Below are positions 17,319 to 25,509 of a stretch of 64,000 nt of DNA, one piece after another. Under the pieces are notes generated by a model that saw nothing but the letters and a program-made list of their open reading frames with translations, was not told the DNA's origin and made no database searches. The stretch's first letter is position 1. The number at the start of each line of letters is the position of its first letter. Source of the stretch: Viridilinea sp964592425 (GTDB lineage: Bacteria > Chloroflexota > Chloroflexia > Chloroflexales > Chloroflexaceae); assembly GCA_964592425.1 (NCBI GenBank), contig CAZQCG010000003.1:144508-208507 (forward strand), given 5' to 3'. Position numbers and translations under genes: made by a program.

Positions 17319-18221
17319 TCACCTACGGTGATACTCAAGATACGTCAGGCCAGCCCGTTTGCTTGTGATGAGTTGGCCGGGGTAGGGTGCGCGGTAGCTG
17401 CCGGATACCGGCGACACGTCGCGGTAATCGCGGCCAGTAGCAACAGTGATGTAGGCTGGTGTGATGCGACGATCGTTCGTCGGATCAAACGCGATGGCTT
17501 GGTAGCCACCCGCAGGCGCCTTCAGGAGCACCTCGACCCAGGCGTGCGAGCCGCCCTCCCCAAGCATATGGCCGGAGACATAGCGAGCTGGCACAGACGC
17601 CGCGTGACAGAGTGCCAGCATACTATGGGCGTAGTCCTGGCAGAGGCCCGTTCCGATCGCCAGCGCCTCCGTCGCGGACGTGCTGACTGTGGTGGCCCCT
17701 GCGCCGTAGCGCATCGCGCGAAACACCCAGGCGCTGATCGCCTCACACAGCTGCTCCGGGGCAGCGTGCTCGGCTGCAAGGCGCTGCCCGACGGCAAGCA
17801 GCCTCTCGTTCGGGCTCGTCAAGGCTGTTGGCATACGGTAGTGGGCGACGTCCGCCGCGCTCAGGCGCTGTGCCCCCAGAGCAGCCAGATCGCGCTCGAC
17901 AACGAGGCGCATCTCGAAGGTTACCTCGTCGCTCGCATCTGGGACAGAGATCAAGAACACACGATTACCAAAGCCGTCCTCCTGGGTAGTGGTGGTGGCG
18001 TCCGGAACCGAGACGCGCAGCGTAAAGGCGCATACCCGCTGGTCACCATACTGCGCTTGCGGGATGACGATGAGGCGCTGCGACAGCTCGCGGATACGGC
18101 CCGGGTAGCGGTACTGGAAGCGCTGGTACATCCAATAGCGGCTGCGCCGGACGTTGTTCCAGGCCACGCGGTGATGGTCGAGCAGCGCCGCTGGGTCGGC
18201 TAAGCTATCCAGGTCGCTCAC
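17319..18221 (-). CDS. Transglutaminase-like domain protein (second of pair)
   Basis: About 300 residues from a GTG at 18221 that follows a purine-rich GAGGGGGGGGA; an upstream ATG at 18266 would give 315. An N-terminal bacterial transglutaminase-like beta domain is followed by the papain-like core with the triad Cys (GTGLCQDYAHSML), His (GGSHAWVEVLL) and Asp (AIAFDPTNDRR). Such proteins act as peptidases or amidases in bacteria; the substrate is unknown and there is no signal peptide. It overlaps the preceding transglutaminase gene by 17 bp, so the two are translationally coupled and perhaps work together. Confidence 0.85.
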   Translation of the reverse strand: MSDLDSLADPAALLDHHRVAWNNVRRSRYWMYQRFQYRYPGRIRELSQRLIVIPQAQYGDQRVCAFTLRVSVPDATTTTQEDGFGNRVFLISVPDASDEVTFEMRLVVERDLAALGAQRLSAADVAHYRMPTALTSPNERLLAVGQRLAAEHAAPEQLCEAISAWVFRAMRYGAGATTVSTSATEALAIGTGLCQDYAHSMLALCHAASVPARYVSGHMLGEGGSHAWVEVLLKAPAGGYQAIAFDPTNDRRITPAYITVATGRDYRDVSPVSGSYRAPYPGQLITSKRAGLTYLEYHRR

Positions 18222-19056
18222 CGCTGTCCCCCCCCTCGCTCGGCAGTCCGGTGTTCGGCAGTTCATAAGCCCAGACCGTAAGGCCGGTCAGGTGGCTGTC
18301 GCCGTAGCTGGTCAGGATCGCCGTGTCCACTGCATCACGGCCTCGGGCAATCACCACGCGGCCACTGCGGGGCTGGTTGTGGCGCGCATCGAAGGTCTGC
18401 CACGCCCTGCCCAGGTAGGCCTCGAACCAGGCGTGAAAGTCCATGGGCTCGGGGTTCGCTGGCACATTAATGTCGGGGAGATAGCCATAGACATAGCGCG
18501 CGGGGATGTTCAAGGCTCGACAAAACATCACAGCGATATGGGCAAAGTCGCGGCAGACGCCCTTGCGGCTCTGGTAGGCTTCATAGCCCGAGGTTGTCCC
18601 CGTGCTGCTTCCGGAAGCGTAGACGATGTTGCGGTGAACCCAATCGCAGATCGCTTGCACACGCACCCAGCCGTCCGGTGCCTCCCCGAAGATCCGCCAG
18701 GCGTCGTCGCGCACGAGGTCGGAAGGGCAGTAGCGGCTGGGCAGGGTATACATCAGCACCGCATCGGGAAGCTGATCGACCGGCGTGCCGGGCAGTTCGG
18801 GGTAGACCAGATCTGCGAGCGGCCAGACCTCCGCAATGGCGTCATAGTGGACGCGCAGCCTACCCGTGGGTGCGATCCAACGCCAGACAATATTGCCAAA
18901 GCTATCGAAATAGGAGTGCAACGGCAGCTGGGGGGTAAGGGTCAGGCGTGGGGTAAGGATCCGCTGCCCATCGTACGAGGGAGGCTCAATAATTGCCGCT
19001 GTCGGCGTCGGCGATCCTGAATCAAGCACAAGCTCGAAGCCAATCTGAATCTGCAT
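18205..19056 (-). CDS. Transglutaminase-like domain protein (first of pair)
   Basis: A 283-residue protein starting at MQIQIGFELVLDSG (ATG at 19056); the open frame extends further upstream but has no family-like sequence there. An N-terminal beta domain precedes the core with Cys (KGVCRDFAHIAVMFC), His (MDFHAWFEAYL) and Asp (QTFDARHN). PARYVYGYLPD is the usual strand between Cys and His. Cytosolic by sequence. It is the upstream member of an overlapping pair; the EVE gene lies 110 bp further upstream on the same strand. Confidence 0.87.
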   Translation of the reverse strand: MQIQIGFELVLDSGSPTPTAAIIEPPSYDGQRILTPRLTLTPQLPLHSYFDSFGNIVWRWIAPTGRLRVHYDAIAEVWPLADLVYPELPGTPVDQLPDAVLMYTLPSRYCPSDLVRDDAWRIFGEAPDGWVRVQAICDWVHRNIVYASGSSTGTTSGYEAYQSRKGVCRDFAHIAVMFCRALNIPARYVYGYLPDINVPANPEPMDFHAWFEAYLGRAWQTFDARHNQPRSGRVVIARGRDAVDTAILTSYGDSHLTGLTVWAYELPNTGLPSEGGDSGERPG

Positions 19057-19166
19057 GGCCTGGCCCTCACGATCAAGACAAAAAAGCGGAGCGCTATCGG
19101 GCCGTCGCTCCGGAGCGGCTTCTTCACACCCTGGAGCCGCCAGCGCAGGCTGGCAGAGCTGCGCCG

Positions 19167-19616
19167 CTATGACGCGCCGGGCAATGGGAGCGCTGGCGGC
19201 AGAGCGACGCCCATCGCCGCCGCGATGCGAGCGAAGTCGTTCTGCCCGATGGCGAAGAGGCCGCGGCGGAAGGGGAAGCCCCAGCGCTGCTTGTCGGCGA
19301 TGAAGTCGAGCGCTGGGATCAGGGGCTTGATCGGCGCTTCGTGGCTCGGGGCCACGCGCAGCGAGCGACGCCACGGGTGGAAGCTCGGGGTCATCTCGAC
19401 CTGATAGGGCACGTCGTCGCTGATCTGGCCGATGGCGGTGAAGGCCTGAAGCGGCTCGCCGCCGTGCAGTTCAGTGCGCGGTGAGTAGAAGACCAGCCAG
19501 TCGTCGCGCTGCAGCTGGCGCAGCCGGGTGTCGCGCCCGTGATCGGCCTGGGTGAAGCCACCCGCCACGCCCACCAGCACGTGCGATCGGGACACGGTGT
19601 TGATCCAGTAACGCAT
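19167..19616 (-). CDS. EVE-domain protein (UPF0310-like)
   Basis: A 149-residue single-domain protein. It begins MRYWINTVSRSHVLVGVAGG and contains LQRDDWLVFYSPRTEL and AIGQISDDVPYQVEM, the layout of EVE/PUA-like proteins. EVE domains bind modified bases in DNA or RNA in related systems; this lone version has no nuclease or methylase partner beside it. Its length fits the family. It is followed by two transglutaminase genes. Confidence 0.82.
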   Translation of the reverse strand: MRYWINTVSRSHVLVGVAGGFTQADHGRDTRLRQLQRDDWLVFYSPRTELHGGEPLQAFTAIGQISDDVPYQVEMTPSFHPWRRSLRVAPSHEAPIKPLIPALDFIADKQRWGFPFRRGLFAIGQNDFARIAAAMGVALPPALPLPGAS

Positions 19617-19878
19617 TGGAGAAAGCCTTCTACCGAATGTGGCGTCGCCTGAACCCGATCAGGCATCGAAGAGCAACGACATGATACAGCCCTTCGCCTC
19701 GACGTGTTCACCGCGCTGCGGCCCGGTCACCTTGTAGCCCCAATACCTTACAGATAAGCTCACGCAACGCCGCAACGCTTCTGCGTCTGATCGGCCTTGA
19801 TCGATCTGCGCTTGCCCCTATTTGAAAGGGGTAGCCCGCACTATTCTAGCATGTCATAGCTGATACAGCCTCTCAGTG
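19617..19878. other. Intergenic region with possible minus-strand 3' gene remnant
   Basis: On the minus strand an open stretch from about 19820 to a stop near 19663 ends with ...GPQRGEHVEAKGCIMSLLFDA. It looks like the last 50 residues of a lost gene but matches no family I can name. No start codon or ribosome-binding site accompanies it. The remainder is unassigned. Confidence 0.3.
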
Positions 19879-19906
19879 TTGACAAGAACGCAGACATGAT
19901 GATACT
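19879..19906 (+). promoter_or_regulatory. Promoter of the metal operon
   Basis: A perfect -35 TTGACA (19879-19884), a 16-bp spacer and a -10 GATACT (19901-19906) lie about 50 bp upstream of the first Fur-family gene. Transcription would start near 19913. Confidence 0.6.
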
Positions 19907-19923
19907 ATCTCTCAATAAATCAC

Positions 19924-19938
19924 TGGTACAATGTATCA
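19924..19938 (+). promoter_or_regulatory. Candidate 7-1-7 Fur/Zur box
   Basis: TGGTACA-A-TGTATCA, an inverted repeat with six of seven symmetric positions, has the 7-1-7 geometry used by Fur and Zur proteins. It lies between the predicted transcription start and the ATG of the first fur-like gene, a fit for autorepression of the whole metal locus. Confidence 0.5.
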
Positions 19939-19954
19939 TTTGGCAAGGTGCGCA

Positions 19955-20428
19955 ATGCCCCTGTATGTCTATGGCTGCCCCGAGTGCGAGATTGAGCTTG
20001 AGGAGCTGCGCCCGGCCTGGCGCGCCGATGGGCAGCGCCTCACCGCGCCCCGTCTTGCGATCATCGGCTGGCTCGCCGCACAGACCACGCCCTTCAGCGC
20101 CGAGGCCCTGACCGCCGCCCTGGCCCATCACCCGGCGGGGGTTGGTCGAGCGACGGCCTACCGTGCCGTCGACTGGCTACGCGAGCGGGGCTGGCTGGCC
20201 CGGGTGCAGACCGAGCGGGGCGACTACACCTACGCCCGCACCCTGCCCGGCCACCACCACCACGCCGTCTGCACCCGCTGTGGTGCCACCCTGATCCTGG
20301 AGGGCTGCTCGGCCATCGAGGTGCTCACGGCGCTGCTGGCCCGCCAGGGCTTCCGCGTCCAGGGCCACATCCTCGAGCTGTTCGGCCTCTGCGCCCGCTG
20401 TCAGGCGGCTGCGGGAGGAACCCGATGA
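19955..20428 (+). CDS. Fur-family metalloregulator 1 with N-terminal CxxC knuckle
   Basis: A 157-residue protein from the ATG at 19955 (MPLYVYGCPEC); an upstream ATG at 19931 lies inside the candidate operator and is less likely. The N-terminus resembles an FmdB-type zinc knuckle with one CxxC. A Fur winged helix follows (LTAPRLAIIGWLA, VGRATAYRAVDWLRERGWL), then a dimerisation domain with GHHHHAVCTRCG and FGLCARCQ, the structural zinc Cys pairs. It heads a zinc/cobalt gene cluster and is therefore most likely a Zur-like repressor. Its stop overlaps a small ORF (ATGA). Confidence 0.87.
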   Translation: MPLYVYGCPECEIELEELRPAWRADGQRLTAPRLAIIGWLAAQTTPFSAEALTAALAHHPAGVGRATAYRAVDWLRERGWLARVQTERGDYTYARTLPGHHHHAVCTRCGATLILEGCSAIEVLTALLARQGFRVQGHILELFGLCARCQAAAGGTR

Positions 20429-20505
20429 CGATAGCGACCACGGCGACCATTCTGCTCCGCCCAGCCGCCGACGACATCCGCGGCCTCTACGCCGCCGACG
20501 CGTAA
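20425..20505 (+). CDS. 26-residue coupled small ORF
   Basis: Short ORF MTIATTATILLRPAADDIRG... of 26 residues, starting in an ATGA overlap with the Fur gene and preceded by GGGAGGAA. It ends 16 bp before the COG0523 gene. No homology is recognised. It could be a real small protein, a coupling leader, or a remnant of a longer gene. Confidence 0.35.
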   Translation: MTIATTATILLRPAADDIRGLYAADA

Positions 20506-20521
20506 CGTAAGGAGAGACTCG

Positions 20522-21880
20522 ATGACTGTGAGTGCCACCGCCGACCCGCGCACGCCCGTGACCGTGCTTACCGGCTTCCTCGGCGCCGGTAAGACCACCC
20601 TGCTCAACCGCATCCTCACCGAGCAGCACGGCAAGCGCATCGCCGTGATCGAGAACGAGTTCGGCGAGGTCGGTGTAGACAACGACCTGGTGATCAACGC
20701 CGAGGAAGAGATCTTCGAGATGAACAACGGCTGCATCTGCTGCACCGTGCGCGGCGACCTCATTCGCATCCTCTCGAACCTCATGAAGCGCAAGGACAAG
20801 TTCGACTACGTCCTGATCGAGACCACGGGTCTGGCCGACCCTGGTCCCGTGGTGCAGACCTTCTTTATGGACGACGAGCTGAAGGCCAAGCTGCGCGTCG
20901 ACGGCATCGTGACGCTGGTGGACGCCCGGCATATCGTGCACCACATCGACGACGCCGATGAGGCCAAGGAGCAGATCGCCTTCGCCGACGTGATTCTGCT
21001 CAACAAGACCGACCTGGTCGAGCTCGGTGAGCTCGACGCCCTTGAGCGCCGCATTCTGGGCATGAACGGCGCCGCGAAGCTCTACCGCACCCAGAACGCC
21101 GTGATCGACCTCGATGCCGTGCTCAATGTGGGTGGCTTCAACCTGGATCGGGCCATGGAGATCGACCCGCTGTTTATGGAGCCCGAGTACCCTTTCGAGT
21201 GGGGCGGCATCTACCAGCTGAAGGCTGGGACGTACACTATCGTGCTGGACGAGGGGCCGGATCCTGCCATGCAGCTGGCACTGGTTTCTGCCGCCGCCAG
21301 CACGCGCGCGGCCCTGGAGTTGGTGCAGGAGCAGGCGGTGCTGATCTTCTCCGCCGAGGATGATCAGGCGCTCGACGTGGGGGCCACCATCACGCCCGGC
21401 GACGCCCTGCTACGCCTGAATCTCTGGGCGACGCCGCTACACTTCACGCTCGAGGTCCCCACAACCGGCGCCTATGCGCTCTTCACCGAGCATGGCCCCG
21501 AGGAGTTCAACCTGCGCCTGCTGGCCGACGGCGCGGCCCTGACGCCCGAGGTGCAGCACGCCTACAAGCCCGACCACGAGCACGACGAGGAGGTCACCTC
21601 GGTGGGCATCACCGTGGCGGGTGATCTCGACCCCACGCGCCTGAATACCTGGCTCGCGCGGCTGCTGCGCGAGCAAGGCACCGACATCTTTCGCATGAAG
21701 GGCGTCTTGAGCATCAAGGGCGATGCGCGCCGCTTCGTCTTCCAGGGCGTGCATATGCTCTTCGACGGGCGTCCTGACCGCGCGTGGGGCAGTGATCCGC
21801 GCACCAACAAGCTGATCTTTATCGGGCGCAACCTCGACCGCGAGCAGCTCAACGCCGACTTCGGCACCTGCCTCGCCTGA
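20522..21880 (+). CDS. COG0523 (CobW/ZNG1-like) metallochaperone GTPase
   Basis: A 452-residue G3E-family GTPase. The P-loop GFLGAGKTT lies near residues 14-22, the family metal motif CICC at about 70-73 (GCICCTVRGDL), the switch/ENEFGEVGVDND region between them, and the base-recognition NKTDLV near 160. The C-terminal CobW_C domain is present. Such proteins load or store Zn, Co or Ni in a GTP-dependent way; placement between two Fur-like genes and ahead of znuABC points to zinc. Strong ribosome-binding site AAGGAGAG at 20509-20516. Cytosolic. Confidence 0.92.
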   Translation: MTVSATADPRTPVTVLTGFLGAGKTTLLNRILTEQHGKRIAVIENEFGEVGVDNDLVINAEEEIFEMNNGCICCTVRGDLIRILSNLMKRKDKFDYVLIETTGLADPGPVVQTFFMDDELKAKLRVDGIVTLVDARHIVHHIDDADEAKEQIAFADVILLNKTDLVELGELDALERRILGMNGAAKLYRTQNAVIDLDAVLNVGGFNLDRAMEIDPLFMEPEYPFEWGGIYQLKAGTYTIVLDEGPDPAMQLALVSAAASTRAALELVQEQAVLIFSAEDDQALDVGATITPGDALLRLNLWATPLHFTLEVPTTGAYALFTEHGPEEFNLRLLADGAALTPEVQHAYKPDHEHDEEVTSVGITVAGDLDPTRLNTWLARLLREQGTDIFRMKGVLSIKGDARRFVFQGVHMLFDGRPDRAWGSDPRTNKLIFIGRNLDREQLNADFGTCLA

Positions 21881-21908
21881 ACGCAGAACGCAGAACGCAG
21901 AACGCAGA
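21881..21908 (+). repeat. Short tandem repeat ACGCAGA x4
   Basis: Four exact 7-bp units directly after the stop codon of the COG0523 gene. Slippage-prone; no coding role. Confidence 0.9.
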
Positions 21909-21998
21909 ACGGTCGGGCAGCGCCACCACTGTCGGCGCCCGGTTCATTTGCTTCTGCTATGGCGGTGCCCGTCGCCGAGCACGGGGCCGAATATCGTG

Positions 21999-23087
21999 AT
22001 GACTATGTTTCGATCCAGGGGCCGCGCCGTGCCGCCGCCCACCACTGTGACGCTGGAGCGCCGCTGGCGCGAGGTGCTCGACGGGCATATCATCAGCCTG
22101 TGCTGGGCGCCTGACGGCACCCGGCTCGCCGCGGCCATCGCCGACGGGCCGATCACGATCCTCTCCGCCGACGGCGAGCATCTGCACGAGCTGCCCGGCC
22201 ACACCATGGGCACCACGGCGCTGGATTGGTACCCCGACGGGAGTGGACACGCAGGTCCACCCCTCCTGGCCTCGGCGGGGCAGGACGGCCATGTGCGCCT
22301 GTGGGACGCTGCGACCGGGGTGCAGGCGCAGGCCCTGCGCCACGCCACCAGCTGGATCGAGCGCGTGGCCTACCACCCCTCGGGCCGCTATCTCGCCGCA
22401 GCCGCTGGCAAGGAGTTGCGGGTCTGGGACAGCGAGGCAAATCTCGTCTGCGCGCACCGCGACCATGCCTCGACCATCGCCGATATTGGCTGGAAGCCCG
22501 GCACGGAGCAGATCGCCGCCGTGGCCTATGGCGGCACGACCCTCTGGGCCCTCGACCAGCCGGAGGCGCTGCGCCGCTACGAGTGGCAGGGCTCGTCGCT
22601 GGTGCTGGCCTGGAGCCCCGACGCCGCAATGTTCGCCACGGGTGACCAGGACCAGACCGTGCACTTCTGGTACGCCGACAGCGGCAAAGACTTGCAGATG
22701 TGGGGCTACGAGACCAAGATGCGCGAGCTGGCCTGGAACCCCACCAGCCGCTACCTGGCCACCGGTGGTGGTCGTGACCCGGTGGTCTGGGACACGCGGG
22801 CCTCGAAGAAAGGCCCCGAGGGCAGCAAGCCGGTGATGCTGGCCTTGCACGAGACCTATCTGAGCGCGCTGACGTACCAGCGCAGCGAGACGAAGGACGC
22901 GCCAGCCATCCTGGCCTCGGCGGGGCAGGACGGGCTGGTCGCCCTCTGGCGCCCGACCCGCGGGCAGAAGCCTCTGGCCCAGCACGGCTTCAACACGCCG
23001 ATCAGTCAACTGGCCTGGTCGCCCGACGACCGTACCCTGGCCGTCGGCGGTGAGGACGGCACTGTGGCCGTGCTCGCATTCACGTAG
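21999..23087 (+). CDS. WD40-repeat beta-propeller protein
   Basis: About 362 residues from the ATG at 21999 (MTMF) or 22005. Roughly seven WD40 repeats are visible, with endings such as VRLWDAATG, LRVWDSE, TTLWALD, VHFWYAD, PVVWDTR and VALWRPT. It has no signal peptide or membrane helix, so it is probably a cytosolic interaction platform. It lies between the COG0523 gene and the second fur-like gene, which suggests a partner role for the GTPase or zinc-dependent client proteins. That is inference from context; the propeller itself does not name a function. Confidence 0.88.
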   Translation: MTMFRSRGRAVPPPTTVTLERRWREVLDGHIISLCWAPDGTRLAAAIADGPITILSADGEHLHELPGHTMGTTALDWYPDGSGHAGPPLLASAGQDGHVRLWDAATGVQAQALRHATSWIERVAYHPSGRYLAAAAGKELRVWDSEANLVCAHRDHASTIADIGWKPGTEQIAAVAYGGTTLWALDQPEALRRYEWQGSSLVLAWSPDAAMFATGDQDQTVHFWYADSGKDLQMWGYETKMRELAWNPTSRYLATGGGRDPVVWDTRASKKGPEGSKPVMLALHETYLSALTYQRSETKDAPAILASAGQDGLVALWRPTRGQKPLAQHGFNTPISQLAWSPDDRTLAVGGEDGTVAVLAFT

Positions 23088-23100
23088 ATGGAGCGCGCTC

Positions 23101-23640
23101 ATGTGCAGCCCGGATGATCCAGCAACAACCCACGTCGCAGATAGTGCGCACGACTGGCGTGCCGCAGTTGAGCGTGCGCTCGACGCGGCCGGGCTGCACA
23201 CATCGGCGGCGCGGGGGGCCATCCTCGATTGGATCGCGGCTGCCGAGCGCCCTTTCACCGCTGAGACCATCGTACACGAGCTGGTGCTTGGCTTGGGCCT
23301 GGGCAGCCGCCCCACGATCTACCGCACGGTGGACTGGCTGCGCTGCGGCGGGTGGCTGGCCCGCCTGCACGTCGAGGCCAACGACCGGGCCTACGTCCGT
23401 AGCCTGCCCGGCGGCCACCAACTTGTCTGCACCGACTGCGGCGAGAGCCAGACCATCACCGGCCTGGAGCTGGCGCCGCTGGTGGCGTCGCGACTCCAGG
23501 ACCTTGGGTTCGAGCTCCAGGGCGAACACCTGGAGCTGTACGGCCGCTGCCGGCAATGTCGCGGCGCTGAGGCCGCTCTTCGCGAGGGGGCGGCCGTGAT
23601 CGCCTCTGCTGATACCCTGTCCGTTACTGAAGGAGCGTAA
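23101..23640 (+). CDS. Fur-family metalloregulator 2 (Zur-like)
   Basis: A 179-residue protein from the ATG at 23101 (preceded by GGAGCG). Winged helix TSAARGAILDWIAAA and GSRPTIYRTVDWLRCGGWLARL; dimerisation domain GGHQLVCTDCGESQTI with LYGRCRQCRG, giving two CxxC zinc knuckles. Paralogous to regulator 1 in the same locus, which shares the phrase YR(A/T)VDWLR-GWLAR. It sits 4 bp before znuA, so it probably controls zinc uptake. Two Fur-type proteins may sense different metals or form different complexes. Confidence 0.9.
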   Translation: MCSPDDPATTHVADSAHDWRAAVERALDAAGLHTSAARGAILDWIAAAERPFTAETIVHELVLGLGLGSRPTIYRTVDWLRCGGWLARLHVEANDRAYVRSLPGGHQLVCTDCGESQTITGLELAPLVASRLQDLGFELQGEHLELYGRCRQCRGAEAALREGAAVIASADTLSVTEGA

Positions 23641-23644
23641 TCCT

Positions 23645-24610
23645 ATGCACGCATCGGTCCATCGCCGACTCACCGCCCTGAGTCTGATCGGTCTCTTCGC
23701 CCTGCTGCTCGCCGCCTGCGGCAGCGCCCCGGCCGCCCAGCCCACCCAGGCCCCTGCCGCCACAACAGACACTTCTGCCGCCCAGCCCACGATCGTCGTG
23801 ACCTATAGCGTGCTCGGATCCGTGGTTCGCGAGCTGGTCGGCGAGGCCGCCGAGGTCGTCGTGCCGATGCCCAACGGTCAAGACCCCCACGAGTGGGAGC
23901 CCTCGGCCAAGGATATCGAGACGATCATGAAGGCCGACCTCGTCGTCCAGAATGGGCTCGGCCTTGAGGGCGGGATGGAGAAGACCCTGGAGCAGGCCCA
24001 GGCTGCGGGCGTGAAGTTCTTCACCGCCGCGGATCACATCACCATTCGCATTGTCGGCGAGGGCGAGGGCCTGCCCACCGGCGACCCCGACCAGGCGGTC
24101 GGCGCTGAGGATCCGCACCTCTGGATGGACCCGCTGGCGATGAAGAGCGTAGTCACCGCCCTGGCTGCGCAGCTCAAGACCGATCTGAATCTCGATGTGG
24201 CCGCACGCGCCACCAGCCTGAGCGCGCAGCTGGACGCGCTCAACACCGAGCTCGTCGCCGAGGTCGCGAAGCTGCCGGAGGCAAACCGCAAGCTGGTCAC
24301 CGGCCACGAGTCGCTTGGCTACTTCGCTCAGCGCTACGGGTTTACGCTCGTAGGCGCGATTATTCCGGCGATTACCTCGCAGGCGGAGGTTTCCGCCGGC
24401 GACCTGGCCAGCCTCAAGCAGCTGATCGAGCAGAATCAGGTCAGGGCAATCTTCACCGAGCTCGGCACTCCGTCGCAGGTCGCGCAGGCGATCGGCCAGG
24501 AGACCGGCGTGAAGGTGGTCGAGCTGACCACCCACGCCCTACCAGAGGATGGCTCGTACTTCACCTTCATGCGCAACCTCACGGCAGTGATCACGCAGGG
24601 CCTGGCCTGA
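23645..24610 (+). CDS. znuA: Zinc ABC transporter substrate-binding lipoprotein ZnuA
   Basis: A 321-residue cluster A-I metal-binding protein. The signal peptide ends in the lipobox LLAACG (Cys near 24), followed by a Pro/Ala/Thr linker. Metal ligands expected for the family are visible: His in GQDPHEWEPS, His in EDPHLWMDP and His in TGHESLGYF. The fourth site, usually Asp in a SDAxG motif, reads TTHALPEDGS here, offering His. No long His-rich loop is present. It is anchored outside the membrane and delivers metal to ZnuB. ZnuB and ZnuC follow at once. Confidence 0.9.
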   Translation: MHASVHRRLTALSLIGLFALLLAACGSAPAAQPTQAPAATTDTSAAQPTIVVTYSVLGSVVRELVGEAAEVVVPMPNGQDPHEWEPSAKDIETIMKADLVVQNGLGLEGGMEKTLEQAQAAGVKFFTAADHITIRIVGEGEGLPTGDPDQAVGAEDPHLWMDPLAMKSVVTALAAQLKTDLNLDVAARATSLSAQLDALNTELVAEVAKLPEANRKLVTGHESLGYFAQRYGFTLVGAIIPAITSQAEVSAGDLASLKQLIEQNQVRAIFTELGTPSQVAQAIGQETGVKVVELTTHALPEDGSYFTFMRNLTAVITQGLA

Positions 24611-24660
24611 TTGGTACGCCCACAGTGGGCCGGGCTTGCCCCGGCCCCCCCAAGGAACCT

Positions 24661-25509
24661 ATGGACTGGTGGCTCACTCCGTTTCTGACCAACGGCTTCA
24701 TGCAGCAGGCGCTGCTGGCCGGGGTGCTGGTCGCCATCGCCTCAGCCGTGGTCGGCACGTTCGTTGTGCTGCGGGGGCTGGCCTTCATCGGCGATGCTCT
24801 CGCCCACGGCGTGCTGCCGGGCATCGCTGTCGCCCTGCTGATCGGGCTCCCCGGCATCGTGGGGGCGGCCCTGGGCGCGGCGCTGATGATCGGTGGGATC
24901 AGCCTGATCACCACGCGCTCGCGGCTCTCGTCCGATACGGCCATCGGGCTGCTCTTTGTGGGCATGCTGGCCCTGGGTGTGGTGATCGTCTCGCGCTCCA
25001 CTTCGTTCAGTGGTGACCTGGTGCGGGTGCTATTCGGCGAGATCCTGGGGATCAGCGGGGCGGCGGTGGCCATCCAGGCCGTCGCCACCCTCGTCGTGAT
25101 CGTGGTGGTTCGGATCTGCGCCCGGCCCTTCTTGCTGCTCTGCTTCAACCCGGAGCAGGCCCAGGTGATGGGCTTCGCGGCGCGGCGCTACCACACGATC
25201 ATGCTGGCGCTGATCGCGCTCACCGTGATCGCCGCGTTTCAGACCGTTGGCACGCTACTGGTCTTCGGCATGTTGCTGGCCCCGGCCAGCGCGGGTGCCC
25301 TACTAGCCCGCCGGATCGGGGCCATGATCGCCTGGGCCTGCCTGATCGGTTCCGGCTCGGTCTACCTGGGGCTGCTCGCCAGCTACCACTTCAATACCGC
25401 CGCCGGCGCGACCATCGTGCTGGTGAGCACGCTCTGGTTCTTTCTGATCTTCGTTATCCAGAATCTGCGCGCCGGCCCAACGCGCCCGGGGCAGGTGGTG
25501 CAGTCATGA
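24661..25509 (+). CDS. znuB: Zinc/manganese ABC transporter permease ZnuB
   Basis: A 282-residue permease with about eight hydrophobic helices; the ATG at 24661 follows AAGGAACCT. Family features include GVLVAIASAVVGTFVVLRGLAFIGDALAHGVLPG, where the Asp-His pair lies in the ion path, and VGTLLVFGMLLAPASAGALLARR. Its stop overlaps the ATP-binding gene start (ATGA), which fixes the operon order znuA-B-C. Inner (cytoplasmic) membrane. Confidence 0.93.
   Translation: MDWWLTPFLTNGFMQQALLAGVLVAIASAVVGTFVVLRGLAFIGDALAHGVLPGIAVALLIGLPGIVGAALGAALMIGGISLITTRSRLSSDTAIGLLFVGMLALGVVIVSRSTSFSGDLVRVLFGEILGISGAAVAIQAVATLVVIVVVRICARPFLLLCFNPEQAQVMGFAARRYHTIMLALIALTVIAAFQTVGTLLVFGMLLAPASAGALLARRIGAMIAWACLIGSGSVYLGLLASYHFNTAAGATIVLVSTLWFFLIFVIQNLRAGPTRPGQVVQS

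Noticed and set aside
19663..19820. A complete small gene ending in GCIMSLLFDA on the minus strand
   Set aside because: No start codon with a ribosome-binding site and an in-frame stop close upstream; at most a 3' remnant.
21957..23315. A 452-codon minus-strand open frame opposite the WD40 gene
   Set aside because: It is the antisense shadow of a high-GC gene; the plus-strand frame has clear WD40 repeats and a plausible start, and the antisense translation is Arg/Gly-rich without domains.
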